NCBI GenBank assembly: GCA_021788645.1
Contig: JAJYKK010000003.1
Coordinates: 31,039-95,038 of the forward strand
From: Pseudomonadota bacterium
Lineage (GTDB): Bacteria; Pseudomonadota; Gammaproteobacteria; Burkholderiales; JAKAFK01
Reading direction: 5' to 3'
DNA length: 64,000 nucleotides
Under the pieces are notes generated by a model. The model had not been told where the DNA came from. It ran no database searches and saw only the letters and a list, made by a program, of their open reading frames with translations. Both the position numbers and the translations under genes were made by a program. Shown in pieces: positions 1 through 10,890 of this stretch (its first letter is position 1; each line of letters starts with the position of its first letter).

Positions 1-633
1 GCCTCCACCAAGGCCTTCACGACCCAGCTGGCGGCCTTGTTCCTGCTCGCCTGCGTGCTGGCGAAGCTGCGCGGCCGCATGCCCGCGGCGCGCGAGGCCG
101 AGATCCTGAAGGCCTTGCGGCATCTGCCCGCCGCCGTGGCCGAGACCTTGGCCCTGGAAGACCAGGTGGCCCTCTGGGCCGAGCATTTCGCGCCCAAGCA
201 CCATGCCTTGTTCCTTGGGCGCGGGCAGCATTATCCGATCGCCCTGGAAGGCGCCCTCAAGCTCAAGGAGATTTCCTACATCCACGCCGAGGCCTATCCG
301 GCGGGCGAGCTCAAGCACGGGCCGCTCGCCCTGGTGGACAGCGAAATGCCGGTGGTGGCGATTGCGCCGAACGATCAGCTGGTGGAAAAGCTCAAATCCA
401 ACCTGCAGGAGGTGCGCGCGCGCGGGGGGCTCCTCTTCGTGTTCGCCGATCCCGGGGCGCGCATCAAGGCGGCCGAAGGGGTCCGGACGATTTTCATGCC
501 CCAGCATGACGGGCCGCTGAGCCCCATCCTGTACACCGTGCCCCTGCAGTTGCTCGCGTACCACGCCGCGCTCCAGAAGGGCACCGACGTGGACAAGCCG
601 CGCAATCTCGCCAAGTCCGTCACGGTCGAATAG
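1..633 (+). CDS. glmS: Glutamine--fructose-6-phosphate aminotransferase (isomerizing), C-terminal part
   Basis: This is the 3' end of glmS; the reading frame is open from base 1, so the gene starts before the window and about 210 C-terminal residues are visible. GlmS makes glucosamine-6-phosphate from fructose-6-phosphate and glutamine, the first committed step to UDP-GlcNAc for peptidoglycan and LPS. The visible part is the second SIS sugar-isomerase domain: [20 protein letters not shown], then [21 protein letters not shown] with the conserved active-site GELKHGP, and the usual C-terminal end [15 protein letters not shown]. The frame is intact to its TAG. In related bacteria glmS often follows the housekeeping atp operon and glmU, which would lie upstream of this window. 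Confidence 0.97.
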   Translation, partial: ASTKAFTTQLAALFLLACVLAKLRGRMPAAREAEILKALRHLPAAVAETLALEDQVALWAEHFAPKHHALFLGRGQHYPIALEGALKLKEISYIHAEAYPAGELKHGPLALVDSEMPVVAIAPNDQLVEKLKSNLQEVRARGGLLFVFADPGARIKAAEGVRTIFMPQHDGPLSPILYTVPLQLLAYHAALQKGTDVDKPRNLAKSVTVE

Positions 634-635
634 CC

Positions 636-1397
636 GTGCCGGTCGTCGCGGTGTTCAACCAAAAAGGGGGGGTCGGCAAGACCACGACCACCCTCAACCT
701 ATCGGCGGCGCTCGCCCGCGAAGGACTGCAGCCGATCGCCATCGATCTCGACCCGCAAAGCCATCTTTCCTGGTCGCTCGGCTACCAGGGCGGTCAGGGG
801 CGCCCCACGGTCTCGGCCTTTTTCCGCGAAGAGGCGACCTTGAGGGCTCTCGTGCAGGAGGTTCAGACCGGATTGCGGCTCATTCCGGCGAGCCTCGACC
901 TTGCGAAAGTCGACGCCTTGTTCGGCAAGAGCGCCGCCGCGACCACGCGGCTGCGCGCCGGGATCGTGGCGAGCTTCAGGGACGAGCCGGGGCCCATCCT
1001 GATCGACTGCTGCCCGATGCTCGGCGTGCTCTCGTTGAATGCCGTGCTGGCGGCCGACCATGTCCTCGTGCCGGTATCTGCCGATTTCCTGTCCATGCAG
1101 TCCGTCCACAAGCTGGATGCGGCCCTGCGCGTGCTGGAGAAGGCCCGCGGGCGGCCCATTCCGCGCAAGGTGGTGGTCACCCGCTTCGACGCGCGCCGCC
1201 GCCTGTCCCACGACATCTTCGCCCAGCTCAAGAGCTACTGCGGCGCCGACCTGTGCGAGACCCGCATCGGCGAGACGGTGGCGCTGGCGGAAAGCCCGGT
1301 GGCAGGCCAGGACGTGTTCGCGCACGATCCCGCATGCACCGGCGCCCGGGAGTATTGGGCGCTGATGGAAGAGCTCGCGCAATGCGGCTTCCTGTGA
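636..1397 (+). CDS. ParA/Soj-family ATPase (orphan)
   Basis: A 253-residue ParA-type ATPase with a GTG start 2 nt after the glmS stop, so it is probably co-transcribed with glmS. The deviant Walker A motif KGGVGKTTTT is at residues 10-19, the Asp-rich switch IDLDPQ around residue 36-41, and the Walker B-like ILIDCCP near residue 124. Proteins of this family form ATP-dependent dimers that bind DNA or membranes and position cargo such as chromosome origins, plasmids or chemotaxis and cellulose machinery. No parB-like partner or parS-like site is visible beside it, so its cargo cannot be told from context. The A5G7 run within the Walker A codons is an ordinary consequence of NQKGG coding in GC-rich DNA. 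Confidence 0.85.
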   Translation: MPVVAVFNQKGGVGKTTTTLNLSAALAREGLQPIAIDLDPQSHLSWSLGYQGGQGRPTVSAFFREEATLRALVQEVQTGLRLIPASLDLAKVDALFGKSAAATTRLRAGIVASFRDEPGPILIDCCPMLGVLSLNAVLAADHVLVPVSADFLSMQSVHKLDAALRVLEKARGRPIPRKVVVTRFDARRRLSHDIFAQLKSYCGADLCETRIGETVALAESPVAGQDVFAHDPACTGAREYWALMEELAQCGFL

Positions 1398-1774
1398 CCC
1401 GGGTCGGGCGCAAGGGGTAGACGCGGCCCGCTGCAGGCGCCGCGCAGCAGGCGCGCAACCCGCCCCGGCGCGTCTTCAGGCGCAGGCCCGCCAATCCTCT
1501 CCCGATGCACCGGCTCGCGCCACAGGCCCGCGTGGGACGCAACCCCCCCTCCCAAGAAACGCCTCGACTGTCGGTCGGTGCGGTTTTCCCGGCCAAGCCC
1601 CTGAACGGGAGGCGCCCGGGATCCTCCCCAGGCGCGCAGGCCTCCGGCGCCGGGTGAACTATATTTCCGTATGAATCATGAAGCAGGCGGACAGGCGCCG
1701 AGTGGGCTTGGGCGCGCGTGCCCAAGGATCGCAAGGTCGGTTGTCCCACCCTCAAGTGACGGCGGAGGAGCGAA
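1398..1774. other. Intergenic region with leader of the GGDEF-EAL gene
   Basis: A 377-bp gap with no credible ORF; the short frames crossing it are shadows. It holds copy 1 of a 23-bp direct repeat (1654-1676). A 7-bp-stem hairpin CTTGGGC/GCCCAAG lies in the presumed leader (1707-1726), and a strong Shine-Dalgarno GGAGGAG lies just before the ATG at 1775. I see no convincing -35/-10 pair and no recognisable c-di-GMP riboswitch. Confidence 0.6.
1654..1676. repeat. 23-bp direct repeat, copy 1
   Basis: Shares CTATATTTCCGTATGAAT plus the preceding GTGA with copy 2 at 4689-4711 (22 of 23 bases identical). The two copies bracket the GGDEF-EAL gene and each lies 60-100 bp upstream of a start codon. 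Its role is unknown: it could be a regulator site, a promoter core (TATATT) or a scar of insertion. Confidence 0.75.
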
Positions 1775-4531
1775 ATGACGGGCCGCACGCGGTCGATCCG
1801 CGCGTACTTGGCGGCACTCGTGGTCGGCGCGATCCTGCCCTTCATTGCCGCGCATGCCCTCGTCGCCTATCGCCATGCAGTCGAAGAAAGGCAGAAGGCG
1901 AAGCAGGTCGTAACCTCGTTCGCCCATGTGGCGGCCGCCGACGCGATGCACTTCCTGTACGATGCCCGCGTGACCCTTGAGCGCCTCGCCGCCCAGTCCG
2001 CGCTCCGCTCGCTCAATGCCGTCCAGTGCGATACCTATCTGCGCTTCTTTACCTGCGCCAATCCAAATTTCTGTGCCATCAGCGTCGTTGCGCCACCCGG
2101 GAGGCTGATCTGTTCGCAGGCGCAGGAGCGTACCGTTCCCGTTGACGTGCTGGCCGACCGCCAATGGTTCGACGCCGTGATGGCGCACAACGCGTTCACC
2201 GTAAGCCGCCCCTTCGTGGACCCCAACAGCCGGCGTCCCGTAGAAGCCATCGGCTACCCCATCCAGGGCGAGCGCGGCGCTCCGAAAGGCGCCATCGCGA
2301 TAGCGGTGGATCTGCTTGACTACGATTCCATCCATTACCGGACGGGCCTGGAAGGGGCGAGGCTGCCGGCCGGCTCGGTGGTTACGATCGTCGATTCGCA
2401 GGGCACTGTGGTGGCGCGCTGGCCGGAGGCCGGCAGATGGATCGGGCGACACGAGGCGAACGCCGATATCGTACGGCATGTTCTCTCCAAGGCGAGCGGC
2501 ACCACGTGGGCCCGTGGCGTGGACGGCCAGGAGAAGTTCTACAGCTTCCTGCCCCTCCCGGCGGCGAATGAACATCTGTACGTCGGCTTTCCGGCGGCGT
2601 TCTTCGCCCCCTCGCCGCTGCGCCTGGCGGTTCGCGATTCGGCCGCGGGGCTACTCCTCGCGGCCATCGCGGCATGGCTTGCTGCGCGGTCCCTCGGCGC
2701 ATGGATTAGCCGGCCGGTACAGGCCTTGGCCGCCGCCACGCGCGAGGCGGCCCTCGGCAATCTCACGGTGCGCATTTCGGCGGCAGGCCCGGGCGAGATT
2801 CGGGAAGTGAGCGCGCGCTTCAACGAGATGGTCGCCGCGCGGGCCGAAGCCGAAGCGGCGCTCGCCGAGGAGAAAAACCTCATTCAGGTCACACTGGAAT
2901 CGATCGGCGATGCCGTGCTGACCACCGATCCGGGCGGCAGGATCACCTACCTTAATCCCGGGGCCGAACAGCTGACCGGGTGGCGAGCGCCCCAAGCACG
3001 CGGGCAACCCCTCTACGAGGTGGTCCATCTTCTGGATGCGGTGACGCGCGAACCGCTGCGCAAGGCACTCCAGGATGCCCTCCGCGACGGCGCGCTCGTC
3101 AGCATCGCTGATCCGACCCTTCTCGTCAGGCGGGACGGGACGGAAACCGCCGTGGCTGACAGCGCCGCGCCAATCAACGACATCCAGGGCCGATTCCTCG
3201 GCATGGTGATCGTCTTCCGCGACGTGAGCAAGTCGCGGGAGCTGACCAAAAGGCTGTCCTGGCAAGCGACCCACGACGCGCTGACGACGCTCGTTAATCG
3301 AAGCGAGTTCGAGAACCGTACCCGGGCGCTTCTCGCCGACGTGAAACGCTCGGGACGCGAGGGCGCGCTGCTCTACCTGGATCTCGATCAATTCAAGGTC
3401 ATCAACGACACTTGCGGACACGCGGCCGGCGATGCGCTGCTCAAGCAACTCGCAGGCTTGCTTCATGGGGGCGTCCGCGAAGGAGACACCTTGGCCCGCC
3501 TGGGGGGCGACGAATTCGGCGTCCTCGTGGAGAACTGTCCGCTCGGCCAGGCCCTTCGGATCGCGGACGCGCTGCGCGAGGCCGTCCAGGACTTCCGCTT
3601 CAGCTGGCAGGGCAAGCTGTTCGCCGTCGGCGTGAGTATCGGGATCGTGGGCATCGGCAGCAGCACCGAGAGCATAGGGACGCTATTGAGTGCGGCGGAC
3701 GCAGCATGCTATGCGGCAAAGGAAAGGGGGCGCAATCGCATCCATCTGTTCGAGCCGAACGATCTTGAGCTTTTCCGGCGATTGGGCGAGATGCACTGGG
3801 CGCAGCGCCTCTCCACGGCCTTCGAGGACGAACGTTTTCGACTCTATGGGCAGCCAATCGTGCCGCTCGCCGAAACCGCTGACGCCCCTGGCGCCTATAG
3901 CGAGGTATTGTTGCGCTTGCTGGACGAGGAAGGGGCCTTGGTGCTCCCCGACGTGTTTCTGCCCGCCGCAGAGCGCTATGGCTTGATGCCGACCCTCGAT
4001 CGCTGGGTCATCCGCACGCTCTTCGGCTGGATTGCGCGGGCCCGCGACCGCGCGACCATCTATTACGTCAACCTTTCCGGGCACGCCGTCAGCGACGAGC
4101 ACTTCCTGGACTTCGTCATCGACCAGTTCACTCAGACGGGGCTCGACCCCCAGACCATCCGGTTCGAGATCACGGAGACCACCGCCGTGAGCAACCTGCT
4201 GCATGCGGGCCGGTTCATCACCGTCCTGAAGAACATGGGCTGTCAATTCGCGCTCGATGACTTCGGCAGCGGCGTGTCTTCCTTTGCCTACCTCAAGATG
4301 CTTGATGTTGACTACGTCAAGATCGCGGGCAACTTCGTGCGCGACATCGACACCGATCCCGTCAATCGCGCGATGGTCCAGGCGATCAACCACATCGGCC
4401 ATCTGATGAATCTGAAGACCATCGCCGAATCGGTCGAAAACGATGCGGTGCTGGCTGAGCTGCGGAGAATGGGCGTGGACTATGTGCAAGGCTTCCGCCT
4501 CGCCGAACCCAAGGCGTTGGAAGACACCTAG
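1775..4531 (+). CDS. Cache-HAMP-PAS-GGDEF-EAL c-di-GMP enzyme
   Basis: A 918-residue inner-membrane c-di-GMP signalling protein. TM1 is at about residues 8-28 and a periplasmic double-Cache-like sensor at 30-270. TM2 is near 285-305, followed by HAMP (305-360), PAS (370-490), GGDEF (500-660) and EAL (670-915) domains. The cyclase site is canonical (RLGGDEFGV), with an RxxD inhibitory site REGD exactly five residues upstream. The phosphodiesterase domain has EVLLRL in place of EAL, plus FEITET, DDFGSG, TIAESVE and VQGF; the usual KIDG reads KIAG, but the catalytic Lys is kept. Both activities are therefore plausible. The start follows a GGAGGAG ribosome binding site. The gene stands alone, flanked by 23-bp direct repeats. 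Confidence 0.93.
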   Translation: MTGRTRSIRAYLAALVVGAILPFIAAHALVAYRHAVEERQKAKQVVTSFAHVAAADAMHFLYDARVTLERLAAQSALRSLNAVQCDTYLRFFTCANPNFCAISVVAPPGRLICSQAQERTVPVDVLADRQWFDAVMAHNAFTVSRPFVDPNSRRPVEAIGYPIQGERGAPKGAIAIAVDLLDYDSIHYRTGLEGARLPAGSVVTIVDSQGTVVARWPEAGRWIGRHEANADIVRHVLSKASGTTWARGVDGQEKFYSFLPLPAANEHLYVGFPAAFFAPSPLRLAVRDSAAGLLLAAIAAWLAARSLGAWISRPVQALAAATREAALGNLTVRISAAGPGEIREVSARFNEMVAARAEAEAALAEEKNLIQVTLESIGDAVLTTDPGGRITYLNPGAEQLTGWRAPQARGQPLYEVVHLLDAVTREPLRKALQDALRDGALVSIADPTLLVRRDGTETAVADSAAPINDIQGRFLGMVIVFRDVSKSRELTKRLSWQATHDALTTLVNRSEFENRTRALLADVKRSGREGALLYLDLDQFKVINDTCGHAAGDALLKQLAGLLHGGVREGDTLARLGGDEFGVLVENCPLGQALRIADALREAVQDFRFSWQGKLFAVGVSIGIVGIGSSTESIGTLLSAADAACYAAKERGRNRIHLFEPNDLELFRRLGEMHWAQRLSTAFEDERFRLYGQPIVPLAETADAPGAYSEVLLRLLDEEGALVLPDVFLPAAERYGLMPTLDRWVIRTLFGWIARARDRATIYYVNLSGHAVSDEHFLDFVIDQFTQTGLDPQTIRFEITETTAVSNLLHAGRFITVLKNMGCQFALDDFGSGVSSFAYLKMLDVDYVKIAGNFVRDIDTDPVNRAMVQAINHIGHLMNLKTIAESVENDAVLAELRRMGVDYVQGFRLAEPKALEDT

Positions 4532-4538
4532 CGGCACG

Positions 4539-4565
4539 AAAAAAACGCCCCGACGGATCGGGGCG
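4539..4565 (-). terminator. Intrinsic terminator reading on the minus strand
   Basis: Perfect 8-bp stem CGCCCCGA/TCGGGGCG with a 4-nt loop (4546-4565). On the minus strand it is followed by seven U residues (A7 on plus, 4539-4545). On the plus strand no U run follows, so it does not look built for the upstream GGDEF-EAL gene. No minus-strand gene precedes it. Confidence 0.7.
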
Positions 4566-4596
4566 AGGCGTTGAACAGAAACAAGCATCACACTTG

Positions 4597-4645
4597 CCGA
4601 TTGATACTAGCATGCTAAGCGGCCTAGTACAAGCCGACTAATCGG
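4597..4645. repeat. Nested inverted repeat upstream of the ATPase operon
   Basis: Two stacked inverted repeats: outer CCGATT/AATCGG and inner TACTAG/CTAGTA. They could fold as one interrupted stem in an RNA of either strand, or serve as a two-part protein site. On the minus strand it would form the body of a transcript ending at the terminator at 4539-4565. Confidence 0.5.
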
Positions 4646-4688
4646 TACCGGTGTTTCGGCCAGGCTCCCCGAACGCATGGGCCGATGC

Positions 4689-4711
4689 GTGAGCTATATT
4701 TCCGTATGAAT
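4689..4711. repeat. 23-bp direct repeat, copy 2
   Basis: Near-identical to copy 1 at 1654-1676, with one A/G difference at the fifth base. It lies 60 bp upstream of the atpD ATG. Confidence 0.75.
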
Positions 4712-4756
4712 ACCGACGAAATGGCGAGCAGTTGAGTGCTCCCGCCGAACCCATGA

Positions 4757-6554
<1,798 letters not shown>

Positions 6555-6558
<4 letters not shown>

Positions 6559-6824
6559 ATCCCGCCGATCGCCTCAAGGCTCGCCTGGAACGGCAGGTCC
6601 GCCGCCTGGAGCGCGCGCAGCGCGAACGGCGCTCGGTGCTGGCGCAGACCGCCTACTTGGGGACTCTGGGGCTCGTGTTCATCCTGCCGGTGATCGCCGG
6701 CGCCTACCTCGGGCGCTGGCTGGACGGCCTGGCGGGGGACTACTCCGTGCGCTGGACCTTGAGCATGATCTTTCTCGGCATCGGCGTGGGCGCGGTCAAT
6801 GTCTATCTGCTGATCAGGCGCTGA
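6555..6824 (+). CDS. atpQ: AtpQ/AtpI-like small membrane subunit of the alternative ATPase
   Basis: A small membrane protein of 89 residues from a GTG at 6555 that overlaps the atpC stop as GTGA, the same coupling used elsewhere in the operon. The ORF-track ATG at 6522 would overlap atpC by 37 nt and adds a poorly conserved leader. The sequence has an Arg-rich amphipathic N-terminus and two transmembrane helices, with GAYLGRWLDG between them and FLGIGVGAVNVYLL in the second, as in the AtpI/AtpQ family. Such proteins are thought to help c-ring assembly or metal handling. In canonical N-ATPase operons atpR follows this gene; here atpB begins only 5 nt after its stop. Confidence 0.8.
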
Positions 6825-6829
6825 CGGGC

Positions 6830-7531
6830 ATGCGCGCCCCCGGTTCCGTCCTTCCCTACGCCCAATGGCATCTCGGCCCCCTGACGGTGACCGGGACCGC
6901 GGTCACGAGCCTGGGCATCGTGTTGGCGCTGTCGGCCGTGAGCCGGCTCGCGACGCGCCGCCTCAAGCTTGAGCCCGGGAGCTGGCAGGTCGTGCTGGAA
7001 GGGGTGGTCTCGCTCATCGAGGAGACGATACGGGCGGTGCTGCCCGACCATGTGGGCGAGGTGATGCCCCTGGTCGCGAGCCTTTGGATCTACATCCTCG
7101 TCGCGAACCTCCTGGGCATCGTCCCGGGGCTGCACTCGCCGACCAGCGACCTCTCGCTGACGGCGGGGCTTGCGATGCTGGTGTTTCTGTCCGTCCACTG
7201 GTACGGGTTGCGCATCCAGGGGCTCAGGGGGTATCTGGGCCACTATCTCCGTCCGACGCCGCTGATGCTGCCGTTCCATGTCTTGAGCGAGCTGACCCGT
7301 ACGCTGGCGCTGGCCGTTCGCCTGTTCGGGAACATCATGAGCCTGGAGATGACCGCGATGATCGTGCTGCTCGTCGCCGGGTTCCTGGTGCCGGTGCCGG
7401 TGCTCATGCTCCATATCGTCGAAGCGGTCGTGCAGGCCTACATCTTCGGGATGCTTGCCTTGATCTACATCGCGGGGGGCATCCAGTCGCAGGAACAGCG
7501 CGAGAACCCGCAAGAAAGGAGTCCTTCATGA
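6830..7531 (+). CDS. atpB: Alternative F-type ATPase subunit a
   Basis: The 233-residue membrane stator subunit a, which provides the ion half-channels. The ATG at 6830 was chosen; the longer ORF-track frame runs back through atpQ in another reading frame. It has five to six hydrophobic helices and the essential Arg in LALAVRLFGNI. The C-terminal helices VLMLHIVEAVVQAYIFGMLALIYI match the conserved ion-path segment. Its stop overlaps the atpE ATG by 4 nt (ATGA). Confidence 0.93.
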   Translation: MRAPGSVLPYAQWHLGPLTVTGTAVTSLGIVLALSAVSRLATRRLKLEPGSWQVVLEGVVSLIEETIRAVLPDHVGEVMPLVASLWIYILVANLLGIVPGLHSPTSDLSLTAGLAMLVFLSVHWYGLRIQGLRGYLGHYLRPTPLMLPFHVLSELTRTLALAVRLFGNIMSLEMTAMIVLLVAGFLVPVPVLMLHIVEAVVQAYIFGMLALIYIAGGIQSQEQRENPQERSPS

Positions 7532-7794
7532 ACAACATCAGTTGGCTGGTTGTCGTTTCCACCGCAGCCGGCGTCCTGGCGATCGCGATCGGGGTCTTGG
7601 GTCCCGCCATCGCCATGGGCATGGCGATCTCCCAGGCGCTCGACGCCCTCGCGCGCCAGCCGGAGTCCGAAGGGGCGATCACCCGCACCCTGTTCATCGG
7701 GCTCGCGATGATCGAATCCCTGGCGATCTATGTGCTGGTGATCGTGCTCATCGTGCTCTTCCGCAATCCGCTTCTCGGGTATCTCCTCAAGTAA
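7528..7794 (+). CDS. atpE: Alternative F-type ATPase subunit c
   Basis: An 88-residue two-helix c-ring proteolipid with the alternative-ATPase signature GPA-I-A-M-G in helix 1, the ALARQPE loop, and AMIESLAIY in helix 2. The ion-carrying carboxylate is Glu63. As I recall the family, N-ATPase c subunits carry a second Glu (or Gln) in helix 1 (GPALGEG) and Glu-Ser-Thr in helix 2. Here those positions are Met30 and Glu-Ser-Leu, so most sodium ligands are missing and proton coupling is more likely. ATG overlaps the atpB stop; a good AGGAG lies upstream. Confidence 0.93.
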   Translation: MNNISWLVVVSTAAGVLAIAIGVLGPAIAMGMAISQALDALARQPESEGAITRTLFIGLAMIESLAIYVLVIVLIVLFRNPLLGYLLK

Positions 7795-7817
7795 GGACCT
7801 TCCAGAAAGAGAACGCC

Positions 7818-8558
7818 GTGCAAATCGACTGGACAAGCTTCCTCCTCGAGATCATCAATTTCTTGGTCCTGGTCTGGATCCTCAAGCGCTTCCTGTACCA
7901 GCCGGTCCTCGGCATCATCGCGGCCCGCAAGGCGATGGTCGAGAAGACCTTGTCGGACGCGCAGGCGGCGAGAAGCGAAGCCTCACAGCTCAAGCGCCAG
8001 TATGACGGCCGCCTCGCCGAGTGGGCGGCGGAAGCGGCCCGCGCGCGCGCGCAGCTTGCGGACGAGATGGGGCACGAACGCGCGCGCCGCCTCGCCGAGC
8101 TGGACGCCGAGCTTGCCCGGGAGCGTGAACGCCACCGCGCGCTCGACGAGCGGCGCCAAGCGGCGGCGCAACGCGTGCTGGAGGAGGCGGCCGCCGCCCA
8201 GGGTGCGCAGTTTGCCGCGCGCCTGCTCGAGCGCCTGGCTTCGCCGAGCCTCGAGGTGGCCCTCGTGCGCCTCGCGCTCGAAGACTTGGCGCGGCTGCCG
8301 CAGCCGCAAGCGGATGCGCTTCGCGAAGCGCTCGCCCAAGCGGCCGAACCGCTGGTGGAGAGCGCCTTTCCCATGGCGGAAGACACGCGCGCGGGCATCG
8401 TCCGTGCGCTCGCCGGCCTCACGGCGCACGCCCCGGTTCCGCGCTTTGCCGTGGCGCCGGCGCTCACGTGCGGCGTGCGCATCCTGATCGGCGCCTATGT
8501 CCTTGAAGCCGACGTGCGCGATGAGCTCCGCTGGTTCGCCCGGGGAGCGTCCGAGTGA
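7818..8558 (+). CDS. atpF: Alternative F-type ATPase subunit b with delta-like C-terminus
   Basis: A 246-residue stator b subunit starting at GTG 7818 ([26 protein letters not shown]). The ORF-track frame begins earlier, inside atpE in another frame. One N-terminal membrane helix is followed by a long Ala/Arg/Glu-rich coiled coil (about residues 40-150). The C-terminal part ends in [21 protein letters not shown], which resembles the C-terminal domain of subunit delta. The operon has no atpH, so this extension most likely replaces delta in joining the stalk to F1. It is longer than a housekeeping b subunit (about 156 residues). Confidence 0.9.
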   Translation: MQIDWTSFLLEIINFLVLVWILKRFLYQPVLGIIAARKAMVEKTLSDAQAARSEASQLKRQYDGRLAEWAAEAARARAQLADEMGHERARRLAELDAELARERERHRALDERRQAAAQRVLEEAAAAQGAQFAARLLERLASPSLEVALVRLALEDLARLPQPQADALREALAQAAEPLVESAFPMAEDTRAGIVRALAGLTAHAPVPRFAVAPALTCGVRILIGAYVLEADVRDELRWFARGASE

Positions 8559-10033
8559 GCCGCGGCGACGGCGGCACGGCAGGGCCGCTGGGGGCGCGCG
8601 CGGCGCGCCTTGCGCACTATCGCTTCGGCATGCGCCTCGGCGAAATCGGCCGGGTGTTGGCGGTGGGGGACGGCATCGCCTGGGTCGAGGGCTTGCCTTC
8701 GGCAACCATGGATGAGGTCCTCGAGTTCGAGGACGAAAGCCTTGGGCTCGTGTTCCATTTGGGCCATGACGCGCTGGGCACGATCCTTCTCAGGCAAGGG
8801 GGCGGCCTGACGGCGGGTGCCCGCGTGCGGCGGTCGGGACGGACCCTCGACCTTCCGGTGGGCGATGCGCTCGCCGGGCGCACCGTCGATCCCCTGGGGG
8901 CGCCGCTCGATGGGGGCGCCGTACCCGAGGGCGCGGCACGGCGGGCGCTGGACGGGCCATCGCCGCCGATCACGGCGCGCGACTTCGTCGACCGCCCGCT
9001 CTACACCGGCAACAAGATCATCGATACCCTGATTCCCATCGGGCGCGGCCAGCGCCAGCTCATCATCGGCGACAACGGCCTGGGGAAGACGTCCTTGGCG
9101 GTGGATGCGATCATCAGCCAGAAAGGCAAGAACGTCTATTGCGTGTACGTCGCCATCGGGCAGAAGCGCTCGGAGGTGGTCAACGTGATCGAGACGCTGA
9201 CGCAGGCCGGGGCCATGGCCTACACCACGCTGGTCGTGGCGGACGCCTCGGGTACGCCGGGGCTTCGGTACCTGGCGCCATTCGCCGGCTGCGCGCTGGC
9301 GGAGGCGGCCATGTGGGACGGGCACGACAGCCTGGTGGTGTACGACGACCTTTCCACCCACGCGCGCGCCTACCGCGAGCTCTCGCTCCTGCTGCGTCGT
9401 CCGCCGGGGCGCGAGGCCTATCCGGGGGACATCTTCTATCTGCATTCCCGCCTGCTGGAGCGCTCGACGCGGCTTGCCGCGCCCCTCGGCGGCGGCAGCA
9501 TGACCGCGCTGCCGATCATCGAGACGGAACAAGGCGACATCGCAAGCTACATTCCGACGAACCTGATCTCCATCACCGACGGGCAGATCTATCTGGAGCG
9601 GCGGTTGTTCGCCGCCGGCTTCCTGCCCGCCATCGACGTCACCCGCTCGGTATCGCGCATCGGCGGCAACGCCCAGCATCCCCGCATCAAGGAGGAGGCC
9701 GGGCGCATGAAGCTCGATTATCTCCAGTATCTGGAGCTGGAGGTGTTCACCCGCTTCGGGGCGCACCTCGAGGCGTCCATCGAGGCGAAAATCCAGCGCG
9801 GACGGCTGCTGCGGGAGTGCCTCAAGCAGGAGCGCCTCGCACCGCTCTCCGCCGAATTCGAGATGGCCTGGCTGGTGGCGTTCAACGAGGGCCTCCTGGG
9901 CGGGCGCGATGCCCGGACGGTGGCGGCCCTTCTCGGCGCGCTGGATCGCCGCATCGCCGAGGCCGGCCTTCAGCTGACGGACGAACGCGCCCGGTGGGTC
10001 GCCGCGGTTGCGGATTTCCTGGCGGGCGCATGA
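8555..10033 (+). CDS. atpA: Alternative F-type ATPase alpha subunit
   Basis: The 492-residue alpha subunit, carrying the non-catalytic nucleotide sites of F1. The start is GTG in GTGA, overlapping the atpF stop. The P-loop reads [15 protein letters not shown] (canonical GDRQTGKTA). Later come [16 protein letters not shown] and the arginine-finger segment [14 protein letters not shown]. The protein is slightly shorter than housekeeping AtpA (about 510 residues). The next gene overlaps its stop by 4 nt. Confidence 0.95.
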   Translation: MSRGDGGTAGPLGARAARLAHYRFGMRLGEIGRVLAVGDGIAWVEGLPSATMDEVLEFEDESLGLVFHLGHDALGTILLRQGGGLTAGARVRRSGRTLDLPVGDALAGRTVDPLGAPLDGGAVPEGAARRALDGPSPPITARDFVDRPLYTGNKIIDTLIPIGRGQRQLIIGDNGLGKTSLAVDAIISQKGKNVYCVYVAIGQKRSEVVNVIETLTQAGAMAYTTLVVADASGTPGLRYLAPFAGCALAEAAMWDGHDSLVVYDDLSTHARAYRELSLLLRRPPGREAYPGDIFYLHSRLLERSTRLAAPLGGGSMTALPIIETEQGDIASYIPTNLISITDGQIYLERRLFAAGFLPAIDVTRSVSRIGGNAQHPRIKEEAGRMKLDYLQYLELEVFTRFGAHLEASIEAKIQRGRLLRECLKQERLAPLSAEFEMAWLVAFNEGLLGGRDARTVAALLGALDRRIAEAGLQLTDERARWVAAVADFLAGA

Positions 10034-10881
10034 GCAAGCGGCTGGAGATCGAGAGCCAACTCGCGGCCTTCGGGGAGATCGCCGACATCATGCGCGCGAT
10101 GCGGAACCTCGCCCTGATGGAGACGCACAAGGTCGGCGCGGCACGGGCCGCGCAGCGCCGCATGGCGCAGACGGTCGAGGCGGCGGCGGCCGATTTCCTG
10201 CGCTTCTACGGGAGCGGCGGCGGGGTGACGGACGCCGCGCGCGCAGTCTACCTCGTCGTGGGCAGCGAAAGGGGGTTCTGCGGGGACTTCAACGGGGCTC
10301 TCCTCGAGCGCCTCAGGATCGCCTGTCCCCCCGGCCAAGCGGCGGAGGTGGTCGCGGTAGGCTTCCGTCTGGGGATCCGCCTCGGCGACGACCCGCGGGT
10401 CGTCGCGCGTCTCGCCGGCCCGAGCGTGATGGAGGACGTCGGAGGTGTCCTGGCCGAGGTGATGGAGGTCCTCGATCGCCTGGCGCGCGGGCTTGCGTCC
10501 ATGGAAGCGCTCCGGCTCACCGTGATGCACCATGGCGACGACGGCGCCGTGCGCGCGTTCATGCCCGCGCCCCTGCAGCGGCGCGTGCCCGCCCACGTGC
10601 CCTATGCCGGTCCGCCGATGCTCACGCTGTCGCCGGCGGCCTGCCTCAAGGGCTTGATGGAGCATGACCTGCTGGCGAGCCTGTACGACGTGTTCTATGC
10701 TTCGCTCATGGCGGAGAACCTCGAGCGCCTGCGCCATATGGACAACGCCATCCGGAACGTCGAGGCGCAGACCGCGGCGCTTGCCCTGCGCCGCAACAGC
10801 CTGCGCCAGGAGGAGATCACCGAGGAAATCGAAGTGATCATGCTGGGCCGCAAGCCGCAAAGGCTCCGGCCGGAACGCTGA
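10030..10881 (+). CDS. atpG: Alternative F-type ATPase gamma subunit
   Basis: A 283-residue central-stalk gamma subunit, last in the operon. The ATG at 10030 overlaps the atpA stop (ATGA); the ORF-track frame that begins at 9139 is a shadow of atpA until then. The N-terminal helix ([33 protein letters not shown]) and C-terminal helix ([19 protein letters not shown] ... [13 protein letters not shown]) form the rotor coiled coil. [17 protein letters not shown] corresponds to the Rossmann-like head motif GLCGGLN of other gamma subunits. Convergent with the regulator at 10891, with only 9 bp between stops. Confidence 0.93.
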   Translation: MSKRLEIESQLAAFGEIADIMRAMRNLALMETHKVGAARAAQRRMAQTVEAAAADFLRFYGSGGGVTDAARAVYLVVGSERGFCGDFNGALLERLRIACPPGQAAEVVAVGFRLGIRLGDDPRVVARLAGPSVMEDVGGVLAEVMEVLDRLARGLASMEALRLTVMHHGDDGAVRAFMPAPLQRRVPAHVPYAGPPMLTLSPAACLKGLMEHDLLASLYDVFYASLMAENLERLRHMDNAIRNVEAQTAALALRRNSLRQEEITEEIEVIMLGRKPQRLRPER

Positions 10882-10890
10882 GCGCGCGGC

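Noticed and set aside
1707-1726. Riboswitch in the leader of the GGDEF-EAL gene
   Set aside because: One simple hairpin is present, but none of the conserved c-di-GMP riboswitch (GEMM) sequence could be found.
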